This document shows positions 48,250-57,940 of a stretch of DNA of 64,000 nt, piece after piece. The notes beneath the pieces are model-generated. The model did no database searches. It was given only the letters and a program-made list of their open reading frames with translations, and was not told the origin of the DNA. How positions within the stretch are numbered: position 1 is the first letter of the stretch; each line of letters opens with the position of its first letter. The stretch spans positions 14,644,509 to 14,708,508 of the forward strand of contig OX453282.1 in NCBI GenBank assembly GCA_949710005.1, in the 5' to 3' direction. Position numbers and translations under genes: made by a program. This DNA comes from Ricordea florida. Its lineage: Eukaryota > Cnidaria > Anthozoa > Corallimorpharia > Ricordeidae.

Positions 48250-48816
48250 ATGTTGTATACCAACAAGTTGAGAACACTAAGTATGAGTGATCCATGTATT
48301 GCTTCGACATTTTTGGGCGTGTTTCCAAGTAACCGACTGCCTCGTCGAATACCTACTTATCCTGCCTCTCTTATTGCCAACACGGATCCTGCCAGTCAAC
48401 CAGGAGAACATTGGATTGCCATGTATTTTCCAGATAAGACCAAGAGTGAATTTTTTGATAGCTATGGATTTCCACCCTCGTTTTATTCTACCCATTTTAC
48501 CAAGTATTTGAGCCAAGGCAAAAAAAGAACCATACGTAACAAGGCATCTCTACAATCCCTCAACTCCTTTGCATGTGGATATTATTGTCTGTATTATTTG
48601 TATTTTCGAACAAGAGGGAAGAGTATGAAAGCCATCGAACAATCGTTCACCCCCAAGAATAAGCAAGCCAACGATGCTCATGTGGAAGCGTTTGTCAAAC
48701 ATCACTTGGTACCTGGTCGTCGTCGCCGTCGTCAGACCATGCGTGACATCGTTCAGGATTGTAATCAATGTAATGTATCAAGAAAGCAATGCTGTAACAA
48801 TCGTTGTAGAAAATAA
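48250..48816 (+). CDS. Adenain-like cysteine protease (Ulp1/C5 type)
   Basis: This 188-residue protein has the catalytic set His54 (GEHWIAMY), Asp70 (FFDSYG), Gln102 (LQSLNS) and Cys109 (FACGYYC). It would cleave capsid and core proteins during maturation. The likely MRGG-A site in the basic protein at 33295 fits its specificity. The frame is intact, unlike its neighbours. The C-terminus is basic and Cys-rich. It starts four bases after the capsid stop, and its TAA is part of AATAAA. Confidence 0.92.
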   Translation: MLYTNKLRTLSMSDPCIASTFLGVFPSNRLPRRIPTYPASLIANTDPASQPGEHWIAMYFPDKTKSEFFDSYGFPPSFYSTHFTKYLSQGKKRTIRNKASLQSLNSFACGYYCLYYLYFRTRGKSMKAIEQSFTPKNKQANDAHVEAFVKHHLVPGRRRRRQTMRDIVQDCNQCNVSRKQCCNNRCRK

Positions 48817-48872
48817 AAAAAAGATGAAATTGTGAAAGACAGTTCATTTCCCTGTTGGAAAGTGTCACAACC

Positions 48873-49495
48873 ATGTCGGCGTTCATGTACGAGGAACCTT
48901 TATTCAAGTCACCGTGTGGTATGATTGTGGCGGGACCCAGTCTATGTGGGAAAACAACCTTCACCAGACAACTATTACAACATGCTAAACGGTTGTTTGA
49001 TCGAGCTCCCAAACGCATTGTTTACTGTTACGGAGAATCTCAACCGTGTTTTCATACCATGCAAAGACAAGGGATTCATTTTCACAAAGGGATTCCTTCC
49101 AACATTCAGGCTCTATTTCCTCAAGATCAAAGACCCGGTATTTTGGTATTGGACGATTTAATGCGGGATTTACCAGAGGATCTCATCACAATGACGTGAC
49201 TTGCATTTACTTGACGCAAAATCTATTTCCACCAGGCAAGTATGCACGTACCATTTCATTAAATTCGCATTATGTGGTGGCGTTTAAAAACCCGAGAGAT
49301 GCGGTGGGTGTTCATAATTTGGCACAACAAGCTTACCCTGGACGTGTTGGATTTGTGATGGATTGTTTTCAAGATGCCACGAGTGAACCCTACGGATACC
49401 TACTGTTTGATCTTCATCCGTCATCTCCCGATGAATTGCGTCTTCGAACGAATGTCTTACAAGGTAACACCATTATTTACAAAGAAAATAAATAA
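48873..49495 (+). pseudogene. Polinton-2 packaging ATPase, frameshifted
   Basis: Walker A is GPSLCGKT and Walker B is ILVLDDL, in the first frame (to about 49190). A small deletion shifts the rest to another frame (VTCIYLTQNLFPPGKYAR and on), which ends at 49495. It belongs to the same A32-type family as the ATPase at 7437, whose frame is intact. Confidence 0.87.
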
Positions 49496-49539
49496 CTCGT
49501 GTTAGAATAGTCGATTTCATTTGTTTCCACTACATCATT

Positions 49540-50374
49540 ATGGCAACAAGGTGGCCCACGGATGAAGCGGGCAATCTTCGGACTTTGGGTATTGATGATT
49601 TCGATGATTTCGCTGCTCGCGAAATCTTGGATGAACTAGAGGAATCGAACCGACCCGCCACTGAATTTGATTCCAATCGATTCCTTCGTAACACCTTTGG
49701 GGATTCAGCCGTCAATCGATCGTGTTCAACAACAACGAACGCCTCCTCTAGCTTACGATCCTCTCACCACCTCCATTGCTAGTGGTTTTGGTTATGGTTC
49801 TTCTCGCAACACCCCACCTCATCTACGCAATATTTCTTCTACCGGAGTGGGATTGTCATTACCTCCCGCCAGGGTAGTACAACCTCATCGCCCTCGTGTG
49901 ATTGCGTACAAAGGAACACCTCCCACAGGACCACTTCGGTCATCACCCAAATTGACTTCATTACGAACACCTCCTCATTCCATTGGAGAAGCAGGCGTGG
50001 AATTGGCATCACCATCACCACCAAGCACTCCCAGACCAAGAACCTCAACCCCTGTGGCAAGAGGAAGAAGAAGGCGTGTACAACATCAACAACAAACGCA
50101 GCAACGACGCCGTGTTCGGCGACTTCATCGTAGAGTACGTCCTCCACCCGTGGCAGATTCTCAAGCTACAAGTTCAGCAAGAACCCGCGTCAACCGAGTA
50201 CGAAATACTCCGCAAACTCGGGAAACGGTACAAAATTTACAACGTCAAGCCGATGAGGCCACAAGAGGCAGACGCATTGCAGCAATCACGGAAACGAGAA
50301 CGATTACAACCACCTACAAAGGAGCCAATCAACGACCACGAGTGACTCGAATCTCGACGCGTCAAACGCAATAA
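49540..50374 (+). pseudogene. Pro/Arg-rich structural-like protein, frameshifted
   Basis: An acidic N-terminus (49540 to about 49690) continues, after a frame change, into a Pro/Ser/Arg-rich frame ending at 50374. The arginine-rich middle (RGRRRRVQHQQQTQQRRRVR) suggests nucleic acid binding. I do not recognise the family. The stop codon lies within AATAAA. Confidence 0.55.
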
Positions 50375-50414
50375 AAAATCAAACAAGGTGAGATTCCTTC
50401 ATTCAGTTACTGCC

Positions 50415-50915
50415 ATGTCTCAAGAAGGTAACAACGAAAAAAGTGGTCAGACCATGTGTGCAGAAGAGATCAACGAAGACAGTGGGTTTGGTGAAGAAAG
50501 GAACCACGAAGACAATTGCCAGAGTGTGATACTATCCATGTTGTTGAAGGCAGCCAGCCCCGTAGAACAACGGGAGATTTTGAAATCAGCCACCTTTGAA
50601 GAGATGGATACGATTGCCTGTTCCTGCATTCATCTCCTCACCATCATCTTTGGTTTTGAGGTTGACATGGCTAGGAAAATCAGCAAATACAAGCAACTGC
50701 TCTACTTTGAATGGGATTTGGAAACGTTGCTGAGACATGCAGACCAGGCCGATCTGGATGAAGACTACTTTGGAGATGCTGATGATGATGAATCCACACC
50801 GCAACCATCGCTACCCAAACCGCCGCCCAAGAAACGTAAAGTTGTCAGTCCTGCAGTGAAGAAGAAGAAGAAGAACAAGAAATCAGAGAGTTCAAAAGTC
50901 ATCAACCCAGAGTAA
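50415..50915 (+). CDS. Acidic protein with SV40-type nuclear signal
   Basis: The product has 166 residues from the ATG at 50415. The helical middle contains SVILSMLLKAASPVEQREIL. An acidic region follows, then PPPKKRKVV, very like the classical monopartite nuclear localisation signal, and a lysine-rich tail. It is related in general pattern to its downstream neighbour (both contain LLK and KATxxxxDALS or KSATFEEMDT phrases). Its role is unknown. Confidence 0.6.
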   Translation: MSQEGNNEKSGQTMCAEEINEDSGFGEERNHEDNCQSVILSMLLKAASPVEQREILKSATFEEMDTIACSCIHLLTIIFGFEVDMARKISKYKQLLYFEWDLETLLRHADQADLDEDYFGDADDDESTPQPSLPKPPPKKRKVVSPAVKKKKKNKKSESSKVINPE

Positions 50916-50930
50916 TTCCGTCATTCCGCC

Positions 50931-51269
50931 ATGGACCGCCTAGGAAGAAACGCACGTTTTTTACAAACGCTTGTGAAGAGTACACCAGCCCTACGTAAAC
51001 GTCTTATTCAAAAAGCCACCAAGGATCAAATTGACGCATTGAGTGAAGTATCTTTAAATCTGTTGAAAGGAAACATCCCACTAAGTCGCGCCAAGTTATT
51101 GAGATTGAAAAAAGAAGCCAAGAAAATGAGGGATTTGGCCAAGAAAAAGACCTCTGTCAAGCACAGAAAGAACATCTTGAATCAACGTGGAGGATTCTTG
51201 GCCACCCTGGCTTCCCTGCTGATTCCGGCGGCCGTAGATTTGTTAGTCGGTGCCTTCAAGAAACACTAG
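50931..51269 (+). CDS. pVI/pX-like basic protein with amphipathic tail
   Basis: This 112-residue protein has a helical N-terminal half, then a basic stretch and NQRGGFLATLASLLIPAAVD near the C-terminus. The GGF followed by a hydrophobic, amphipathic helix recalls membrane-lytic or protease-processed capsid peptides in adenoviruses and Polintons. It is intact, and starts 15 bases after the stop of the preceding gene. Confidence 0.6.
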   Translation: MDRLGRNARFLQTLVKSTPALRKRLIQKATKDQIDALSEVSLNLLKGNIPLSRAKLLRLKKEAKKMRDLAKKKTSVKHRKNILNQRGGFLATLASLLIPAAVDLLVGAFKKH

Positions 51270-51277
51270 AGAGAGAG

Positions 51278-51284
51278 TATAAAT
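51278..51284 (+). promoter_or_regulatory. TATA box
   Basis: TATAAAT lies about 42 bp before the ATG at 51326. Confidence 0.5.
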
Positions 51285-51325
51285 CATAAGCATAAAGGAT
51301 CATCGTCCACATTTTCAACAACACC

Positions 51326-51922
51326 ATGAGTCGTGCAAGACGTATGGCCCTGGTACCAGAAAATCTTCTTGTCACGATGGCACAAGAAAAAAAAGTCAAC
51401 ACATCACCCTACATTCGTTCTCTGACCAACATGGATCTTGAAGTGAAAGCCATCCTTGATGATACCACCATTCAACTGGATAGGAAAATGATGCTTTACG
51501 ATCAAGTGATGAATCGTTACAGAGGTGTATTGGCACAATATTAATCGCAAGTACCGGCTGTACGCATTATCAAAGAAAAACCTGTCAAGAGACCAAGAAG
51601 ACTTCCTTTTGCCACACCTCTGGGTACAACCGCTCTTGTACAACAACCGCAACCACAACCACCAGCTGATCCACAAGGTGAAATCCTCGTAAATTTGCAA
51701 CCCATGTTTACACCCGCCATCGCCTCCACATCAGGCGCAACGTCATCCGCCTTCTTAACTCCACCCGCTACTATGACACCCAGAAAAGGTCTGTCAAGAA
51801 AACAACCCGCCTCCAAACGCATCTTCAGTCCTGCTATGACCAGAGCCAAGACAAAGAAGAAAAAGGAACAGGCTGGAACCGGTATATTCAATGTGATGAG
51901 ACGTCATTGGTTGAAATACTAA
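51326..51922 (+). pseudogene. Unknown Polinton protein with one in-frame stop
   Basis: The first 72 codons end at TAA 51542-51544. The same frame then continues for 125 codons to 51922. The N-terminal part has a helical pattern (ILDDTTIQLDRKMMLYDQVM). The rest is Pro/Gln/Thr-rich with a basic C-terminus. The continuous frame suggests that the stop is a recent mutation. The family is not named. Confidence 0.6.
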
Positions 51923-51985
51923 ACAGGAAAAACTGGTAAGACAGGACAAACTGGTCTAACAGGAAAAAAAAGCTGGTTTTCTTAT
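51923..51985 (+). promoter_or_regulatory. Upstream repeats of ACAGGA/ACTGGT
   Basis: Alternating phrases ACAGGA and ACTGGT occur five or more times in 60 bp just before a TATA box. A similar cluster precedes the TATA box at 39494. Confidence 0.45.
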
Positions 51986-51995
51986 TTCAAATGTG

Positions 51996-52003
51996 TATAA
52001 AAG
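51996..52003 (+). promoter_or_regulatory. TATA box
   Basis: TATAAAAG lies about 49 bp before the ATG at 52052. Confidence 0.65.
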
Positions 52004-52051
52004 TGGCCACGATGTGACTTCATTCCATCATTTATCATCGAAAGCTGTTAG

Positions 52052-53000
52052 ATGTGCATCTTTGTAGAACCTCCTCCAGGAACCATGTTTTCATACGGTC
52101 CTGCGAAACCAGAACAACCACAACAGCTTTGTGGTTTCTGTAAAAACACATTGACCACCTTCAATGCGAAAACATTTCCCTACACCTGCTACACAAAATG
52201 CTACAAAGATGGTGGCTGTGCTTTCTTCACCAAGACAGACAAGTTGGATGATTACTCTGCCGTGTTGCTGTACAAAGTGAAACCACTCTACAAGCATCTT
52301 CCACCGCTTTGTAGACATGGAGATGTGGCCATCATGAATTTGGCCCACACCGAGGAAAACCCCAACAGACCTTTTTTCAAATGTGCCTTCAACAAGATGC
52401 TGGATGCTCCGTGCAATTACTTCCAGTGGGCAGATGAAGATCCCAACTCCAAAACCCTTGACTACAATGGTGGTAGAAGCATTGACACCACAGCCTCATT
52501 ACCACCACCGCCACCGCCATCACCAGCACCAGAAAAAAAAAAGAAAACCACGGGACACCGCTTTTCCTCCCACCAAGATTCTTGTTTTGGAAGTGGATGG
52601 TGAAGCCAGAAGATTTGATGGCAATCTCATGCTACCCAAAGAAGGTGAAAAAAGAAAACCCCAGCGCAGCAAACCCGGCAAGGTGGCTCGCTATTTCAGA
52701 AACGAGTTGGTAAAACACGTGGTGAATGACGAGACCCGCTACTTCTATCACGATTGGATGATTCCCGAAAGGTTCATCACGCCTGAACCGCCAAACAGAT
52801 GTTATTGTGGTAGGACCTCGCGTTCTTAAAAAAAACCCAAACAAAAAAAGGAAGCATCACCACCACCAGTGATCATTGAAGAACCCATCACGCTCACAAG
52901 AGAAGAGATAATGGCGAAAGAGATTGACAGCGTAGATGATGCCGAACTTTATTTGGCCATGTTAAACAAACTAAAAGAGCAGAAAGAGGAGAAGCAGTAG
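52052..53000 (+). pseudogene. GRF zinc-finger protein, two frameshifts
   Basis: The first frame holds a cysteine group (CGFCKN and on). A GRF-type zinc finger follows (PLCRHGD, NPNRPFFKC, CNYFQWAD), which binds single-stranded nucleic acid. A proline run and a poly-Lys tract come next. A frame change at that A-rich tract (about 52540) leads to a second segment (GKVARYFRNELVKHVV). Another change at an A run near 52830 leads to a helical acidic end at about 53000. Both breaks are in homopolymers. Confidence 0.7.
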
Positions 53001-53050
53001 GAAAGAAAAAAAAAGCATGTTGTAAATAGTTCTATCATAAGTAGTGAGAC

Positions 53051-53056
53051 AATAAA
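53051..53056 (+). terminator. Polyadenylation signal
   Basis: AATAAA follows the GRF gene at the convergent junction with the minus-strand pair. Confidence 0.5.
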
Positions 53057-53089
53057 AGGTTGACTCTTCATTGTACATGGTTGTGTCTT

Positions 53090-53449
53090 TTATTCATTTT
53101 CTTTAATCTTAGTTATAACAAAAGGAAAGTCTTGGCCGCCGCTGCTTTCCGAGCGAATGATTCCACACAGGACATACACATCTTCTTCTTTATCCAGATA
53201 CATATCCACTTTGTAAGAAGGTTTTTGCGGTAACAGTTCACTGTTCCATCTTCCTTTGTATCGTTTGCATCCAAGGACCCAATCAGCAACAAACCACACG
53301 CAACATTCTATCTTTTGCGGTAAGTCCCATGGTATCCATTGTACTCTCCATACATATATGTTCCTCTGCTCCTTCACTTTGATATAATCGTTCTCGATAT
53401 CTTTTCCCAACAGCTTATTCATCGTTTGTTGTTTTAGTTGTTGCTTCAT
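53090..53449 (-). CDS. Second gene of an overlapping paralogous pair
   Basis: A 119-residue protein from the ATG at 53449, which overlaps the stop of the preceding gene as ATGA. It shares with that gene a W...C-x-W/F-F-x-A-D-x motif, a GRW/EWKGE-like strand and an ending with DFPFVITKIK or DLPFILTEIK. It looks like a small beta-type domain of unknown function. The overlap suggests termination-reinitiation. Confidence 0.65.
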   Translation of the reverse strand: MKQQLKQQTMNKLLGKDIENDYIKVKEQRNIYVWRVQWIPWDLPQKIECCVWFVADWVLGCKRYKGRWNSELLPQKPSYKVDMYLDKEEDVYVLCGIIRSESSGGQDFPFVITKIKENE

Positions 53450-53946
53450 TTGATTTCCGTGAGGATGAAAGGTAAGTCTTTGCCACTGACAGTGGAACGA
53501 ATGAATCCACAAGCGATCTTCTCATCATTTTGTGGATCCTCAAACACATTGATCTTGTGGGTTTTCTCTTTGGGTAGGGTTTCACCTTTCCATTCTGCTT
53601 GGTAAAAACACTCACCCCTGCCAAAATCTGCCCAGAAGAACACATCACATGTAATGTCTTTTGTTGATCTCTCCCATGTTACCCACTCCAGCTGAGATAT
53701 ATGCATATCCATCTGCATCACCACTTTCTTATAATATCTTTCCTGCCACTCCTCCAACTTCAAAACATCCAAAGCGTTTTCCAACAGGGCTCTCTCATCA
53801 TATTCAATAACAGCCCCTTCTGATATGATATCATCATCATCCAAGGTATCCATATACCTGTCGTACTCATCTTGGGTAATGGCGATACCCTTGTTAATCC
53901 TATCGATAATGTCTTCCATCGTTTTATTGTCAACTGATGTCGCCAT
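53446..53946 (-). CDS. First gene of an overlapping paralogous pair
   Basis: A 166-residue protein with an acidic helical N-terminus (about 1-75) and the small domain shared with its neighbour (about 80-166, with CDVFFWADF and DLPFILTEIK). It is intact. It is the outermost gene next to the right TIR, with TGATAAAAGG about 40 bp upstream as a possible TATA box. I do not recognise it. Confidence 0.65.
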   Translation of the reverse strand: MATSVDNKTMEDIIDRINKGIAITQDEYDRYMDTLDDDDIISEGAVIEYDERALLENALDVLKLEEWQERYYKKVVMQMDMHISQLEWVTWERSTKDITCDVFFWADFGRGECFYQAEWKGETLPKEKTHKINVFEDPQNDEKIACGFIRSTVSGKDLPFILTEIK

Positions 53947-53986
53947 GATGCCTTGAAGGAATGAAACTCATCATGGTCTCCACCCC

Positions 53987-53994
53987 TTTTATCA
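53987..53994 (-). promoter_or_regulatory. TATA-like box
   Basis: TGATAAAA on the minus strand, about 40 bp before the ATG at 53946. Confidence 0.4.
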
Positions 53995-54015
53995 TCAAAG
54001 TCATGAATTCATTGA

Positions 54016-54188
54016 TGGGGGGATGCTAAGCCCCTTTCCCGCCAAAACCCGCCCAAAACCGGTTCAACCGGTTTTTTCACCATTTGCATAGTTTCGACAC
54101 CGCCGCCATTTTTAAATACCCTGAAAAAAATTTTTTCAACAGCCAATCAGAAGCCTCCATTTGCCCCATAGTGACCCCCTTTACTACT
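54016..54188 (-). repeat. Polinton-2 right TIR
   Basis: The inverted counterpart of 33064-33238, followed by the target copy ATAGTC. Confidence 0.92.
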
Positions 54189-54349
54189 ATAGTCATTGTT
54201 TATTATTAGGATCTGTGTTGCATAATTGAACCTAGTTATTAGCTCTCGGATTTCATGTATTTTCACACTTGGACTTGACGTACATTAAAGCGTGTTGCTA
54301 TATTCTCTGTCTCGTATCTCCTGTAAAACGCGCCTTGAAACATGGTGGC

Positions 54350-56271
54350 AGCGGTGCCCAACCGCAAACCTGGCCGCACAGCCCGAAGAGTACCAAGTCC
54401 CGTTATTCCTCCACTGTCTAGGTCCTGACGCATTGCGTGTATACAATGGCCTTCCTGTCGAGTCCGAGGAAGACAAGAAGACGCTGTCCAAGATAATGGA
54501 GAAGCTAGACGAGTTCGCAATTGGCGAGGTGAACGAAACTTACGAGAGATACGTGTTTAATAGCAGAGACCAAGAGGCAGATGAGTCCATCGATGCGTAC
54601 GTGACAGTATTACGCAAGTTGGCGCAAACTTGTAATTTCTGTGCTTGTCTGCATGATAGCGTTATCAGGGACAGAATCATCCTAGGAGTGAGGAGCAAGC
54701 AGCTGAGGAAAAGACTCCTTCAAGAGAGAAAACTCACCCTAACTAAGTGCATCGACATCTGCCGAAGTACCGAAGCAACAAGTTCGCGGCTCCAAGCGAT
54801 TTTGGGCACGGAAACAGAGGAAGTAAACAAGATACGACAGCGCGATTCACGTGTCAAGGTCCCTAGAAGAGGTAAGCCGCGTGACCCGAAAGAAAAGCGG
54901 AAAACGTGTCTATTCTGTGGCGGAGAGCACGCACCCAAGAAAGAAAAATGTCCAGCGTGGGGAACAAATTGTCTCAACTGCGGAGACCGCAACCATTTTG
55001 CGAAAGTGTGCCGCAAATCGAAGAGACCACAAAGACCGCACGGCTCGGTTAAACAGATCGAGACATCGGAGGAAACTCTGGTGTCCGATTCCGACTCCAG
55101 CGAAATTGATTTTATTACAAGCATCACTACTACAATCAGCGCAGTAAATTCCGAAAGCACACCGGAGTCCGGTTTTGCAAAAGAACTTTACACAGTGATG
55201 GAAATCGGAAACCAAGCTGTCAAGTTCCAAATCGATTGTGGAGCGTCGATAAACATCATCACGCAAGCACTTGTCAGCAATCCTGTCATCGCTCCGACCT
55301 CAAAGCGACTCGTAATGTGGAATAAAACGGAAGTTACACCCCTGGGAGCGACCAGAATTGTGCAAAGAAATCCCAAGAATCGGAAAAAATACTCAGTTGA
55401 GTTCGTGGTTGTGAATGAAAACCTCACCCCATTGATTGGTGCACATGCAGCGCAACATATGAAGCTCATCACGGTCAATAACGAGAATGTCGTCACGACA
55501 TCACCTCCTTGTACAAAGCAAGCAGAGGTCAAGGTCCTTAACGCAGGTGAAGAAGTTATCAAGCGATTTTCCGACGTGTTTGATCGCTCAGTAGGAACTT
55601 TTCCCGGTAAAGTTCACCTAGAAGTCGAACCAAAGGCAGTTCCAGTGATTATACCACCGCGGCGAATTCCAACTGCACTCAAGGATAAATTCAAAGAGGA
55701 ACTGAAGAAGCTAGTAGAACAGAAGATTATTTCGCCCCTGGATCAGCCAACTCCCTGGGTCAACAGCCTCGTGGTAACCACAAAGAAGTCGGGTGCCCTA
55801 AGGATATGTGTCGATCCGCGGCCCTTGAATAAGGCCCTCAAGAGGGAAAACTACCCAATGCCAATCCTAGATGAAATATTGCCCGAGCTGTCGAAAGCGA
55901 AAGTCTTCTCCACCGTGGATTTACGATCAGGTTTTTGGCATTGCGTCCTAGATGATGAATCCAGTCTGCTAACGACTTTCAACACGCCATACGGCAGGTA
56001 TCGCTGGCTGAGGTTACCCTTTGGATTATCGGTGTCACCAGAGATCTTCCAAAAGCGGGTGAACCAGACCTTAGAAGGGTTGGAAGGCGTACTGAATATT
56101 GCCGACGACATTCTCATCTATGGCGTTGGCGACTCTCAAGTAGAGGCGAATGCAGACCATGACAAGAAGCTCGAAGCACTATTGCAACGATGCCGAGAAC
56201 GCGGGATAGCCCTGAACCGTGACAAGCTCAAGCTACGCCTCAGGAAAGTTAAGTTCATGGGACATGTGTAG
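54350..56271 (+). pseudogene. Gypsy-2 gag-pol, N-terminal and RT part
   Basis: Recognisable parts are gag (LFLHCLGPDALRVYNGLP, truncated at its start), zinc knuckles (CLFCGGEHAPKKEKCPAWG, CLNCGDRNHFAKVC), a protease with FQIDCGASINII (DCGA in place of DTGA/DSGA) and the RT (STVDLRSGFWHCVL, YGRYRWLRLPFG, NIADDILIYG). It stops at TAG 56269. The gag start is missing, so the first codons read from LTR-adjacent sequence are not genuine. Confidence 0.75.
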
Positions 56272-57160
56272 ACGGACCATGGTTTAGAGCCAGATCCGGA
56301 CAAGATTGAAGCCGTACTCGACATGCCCACACCGCTGAACGTGGAAGATGCACAGCGCCTAAATGGGTTTGTGACTTAACTCTCGAAGTTCATGCCCAAG
56401 CTGGCTGACGTCATGGAGCCGATTAGACTCCTCACACGGAAAGACGCAGAGTGGTCCTGGGACTGGGTGCGGCTTTGATGCGACGAGGAAAGCCAATCGC
56501 GTACATAAGCCGTGCTCTGACGCCAACCGAACAACGGTACGCCCAGATAGAGAAAGAGTGTTTGGCCATCGTCTATGCACTGGAGCGGTTCCACCAATAT
56601 ACGTTTGGCAGAAGCGTCCACGTTCACAGCGATCATAAACCACTAGAGTCGATCTTGAAGAAGCCCCTAGCTAGTGCACCCCGACGACTGCAGGCAAGAA
56701 ACGCAAGTTGACGGGGCAATGCAAGTCCTGACAAAGGTGATCCTCCAAGGCTGGCCCAATGAGAAGTCTTCAGTGCATCCCTTAGCTCTTCCCCACTTCA
56801 ACCAAAGAGACGAACTGACGGTCGAAAATGGCCTCATCTTCAGAGGGGAACGAGTCCCAAAAAAAGCTAAGCGAAACCATGAAACAGAAAATACACTCCT
56901 CGCACATGGGAGCAGAAGCCTGCCTAAGACGAGCAAGAGAGTGCATATATTGGCCTGGCATGTGTGCGGAGATGAAACAGCTAGTGGAATCGTGTGAGAC
57001 GTGCAGACAGTATGACTGTGCGCAACCAAAGGAAACACTGAGAAGCAGTAAAGTACCAAAACGGCCCTGGGAACGGATCGCTACTGACCTGTTTTCCTTC
57101 AAAGGCAAGGATTTCCTCATTACCGTAGATTACTACAGCAACTATTGGGAAATATCTCAC
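56272..57160 (+). pseudogene. Gypsy-2 RNase H and integrase remains
   Basis: In changing frames: end of RT, RNase H (AQIEKECLAIVYALERFHQY, HSDHKPLESIL) and an integrase finger region (HMGAEACLRRARECIYWPGM, CETCRQYD), then the start of the integrase core (ERIATDLF and VDYYSNYWEI). Several stops and small deletions are present. Confidence 0.7.
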
Positions 57161-57940
57161 AGTAACCCAGAGGTTGAAATTGAAACGATGCATCTAAAAC
57201 TTGTTGGGGAGTGCATTTTGCTAACAACACATCCCAGGATTTATGGTCCTCTGCTGAGACTCAACTACACATAAATGGAGTTAAAAGCTGTACACTTTGC
57301 AATTAAGGCATTTGATGACCTTTTGGAAAACAAACATGTAAAGGTGTTGTCTGACAATTCTACAGCTGTGCATTATATTAATGCCATGGGAGGAACAAAT
57401 TCTCCCAGCTGTAATGACATTGCTTATGCAATTTGGTGCTTTTGCAAACCGAAGAACATGTGGATCACTGACGCTCATATAGCTGGGGTGGAGAACTGTG
57501 AAGCCTACAGGGAGTCAAGAATATTTAATGACACAACTGAATGGACTCTAAAGAAGTCTGTTTTTTCCCAAATTACCAGTAAATGGGGCTCACCTGAAAT
57601 TGACTTGTTTGCTTCTAGACTTAACACCCAGTTACCTAGAATTGTCTCATGGAAACCAGACCCCAAGTCCTGCTTTTTTGATGCTTTCACCATTGATTGG
57701 GGGAGATCACATTTTTACGCATTTCCTCCATTTTGCCAAATCCACAGATGCCTCCAGAATATTATGCAAGACCAACCTTTGCAGGGAATCCGCATTGTAC
57801 CTCTATGGCCGACTCAGGTGTGGTGGCCACAGTTACTCAGAATGTTAATTGCAATCCCCTTAGTACTACCAAATGTTCAGGATCTGCTAACACTACCTCA
57901 CTCAAAAAAGCTTCATCCTCTGAGGAGACGATTGACTTAA
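57160..57940 (+). pseudogene. DIRS RNase H and methylase-like region
   Basis: The segment resumes the DIRS pol in two frames (small shifts near 57186 and 57243). It has the DASKTCWG motif, WSSAETQLHIN and ELKAVHFAIKAF of DIRS RNase H. A C-terminal region follows with EIDLFASRLNTQLPRIVSW and SHFYAFPPFCQI. It ends where the recombinase ORF overlaps. Confidence 0.78.

Larger units (their letters stand above)
33064..54188 (+). mobile_element. Polinton-2 (Maverick), 21.1 kb, TSD ATAGTC
   Basis: The element begins AGTAGTAAAGGGGGTCAC and ends with the inverse. The 6-bp target copies ATAGTC lie at 33058-33063 and 54189-54194, the length expected for Polintons. TIRs are about 175 bp. Contents include DNA polymerase, chromodomain integrase, penton, capsid protein, adenain-like protease, packaging ATPase, basic core-like proteins and a RING gene with tail exons. 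The polymerase, integrase, penton, capsid and ATPase genes are broken. A Helentron-like element and a SINE are inserted in it. Confidence 0.95.
54198..57160 (+). mobile_element. Gypsy-2: decayed, 3'-truncated LTR element
   Basis: A likely 5' LTR of about 145 bp ends at 54342 and is followed by a primer-site-like TGGTGGCAGCGGTGCCCA. Gag, protease, RT, part of RNase H and part of the integrase follow. There is no 3' LTR: the integrase core ends at about 57160 and DIRS sequence resumes. Stops and deletions (for example at 56269 and 56455) make it defective. Confidence 0.72.
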
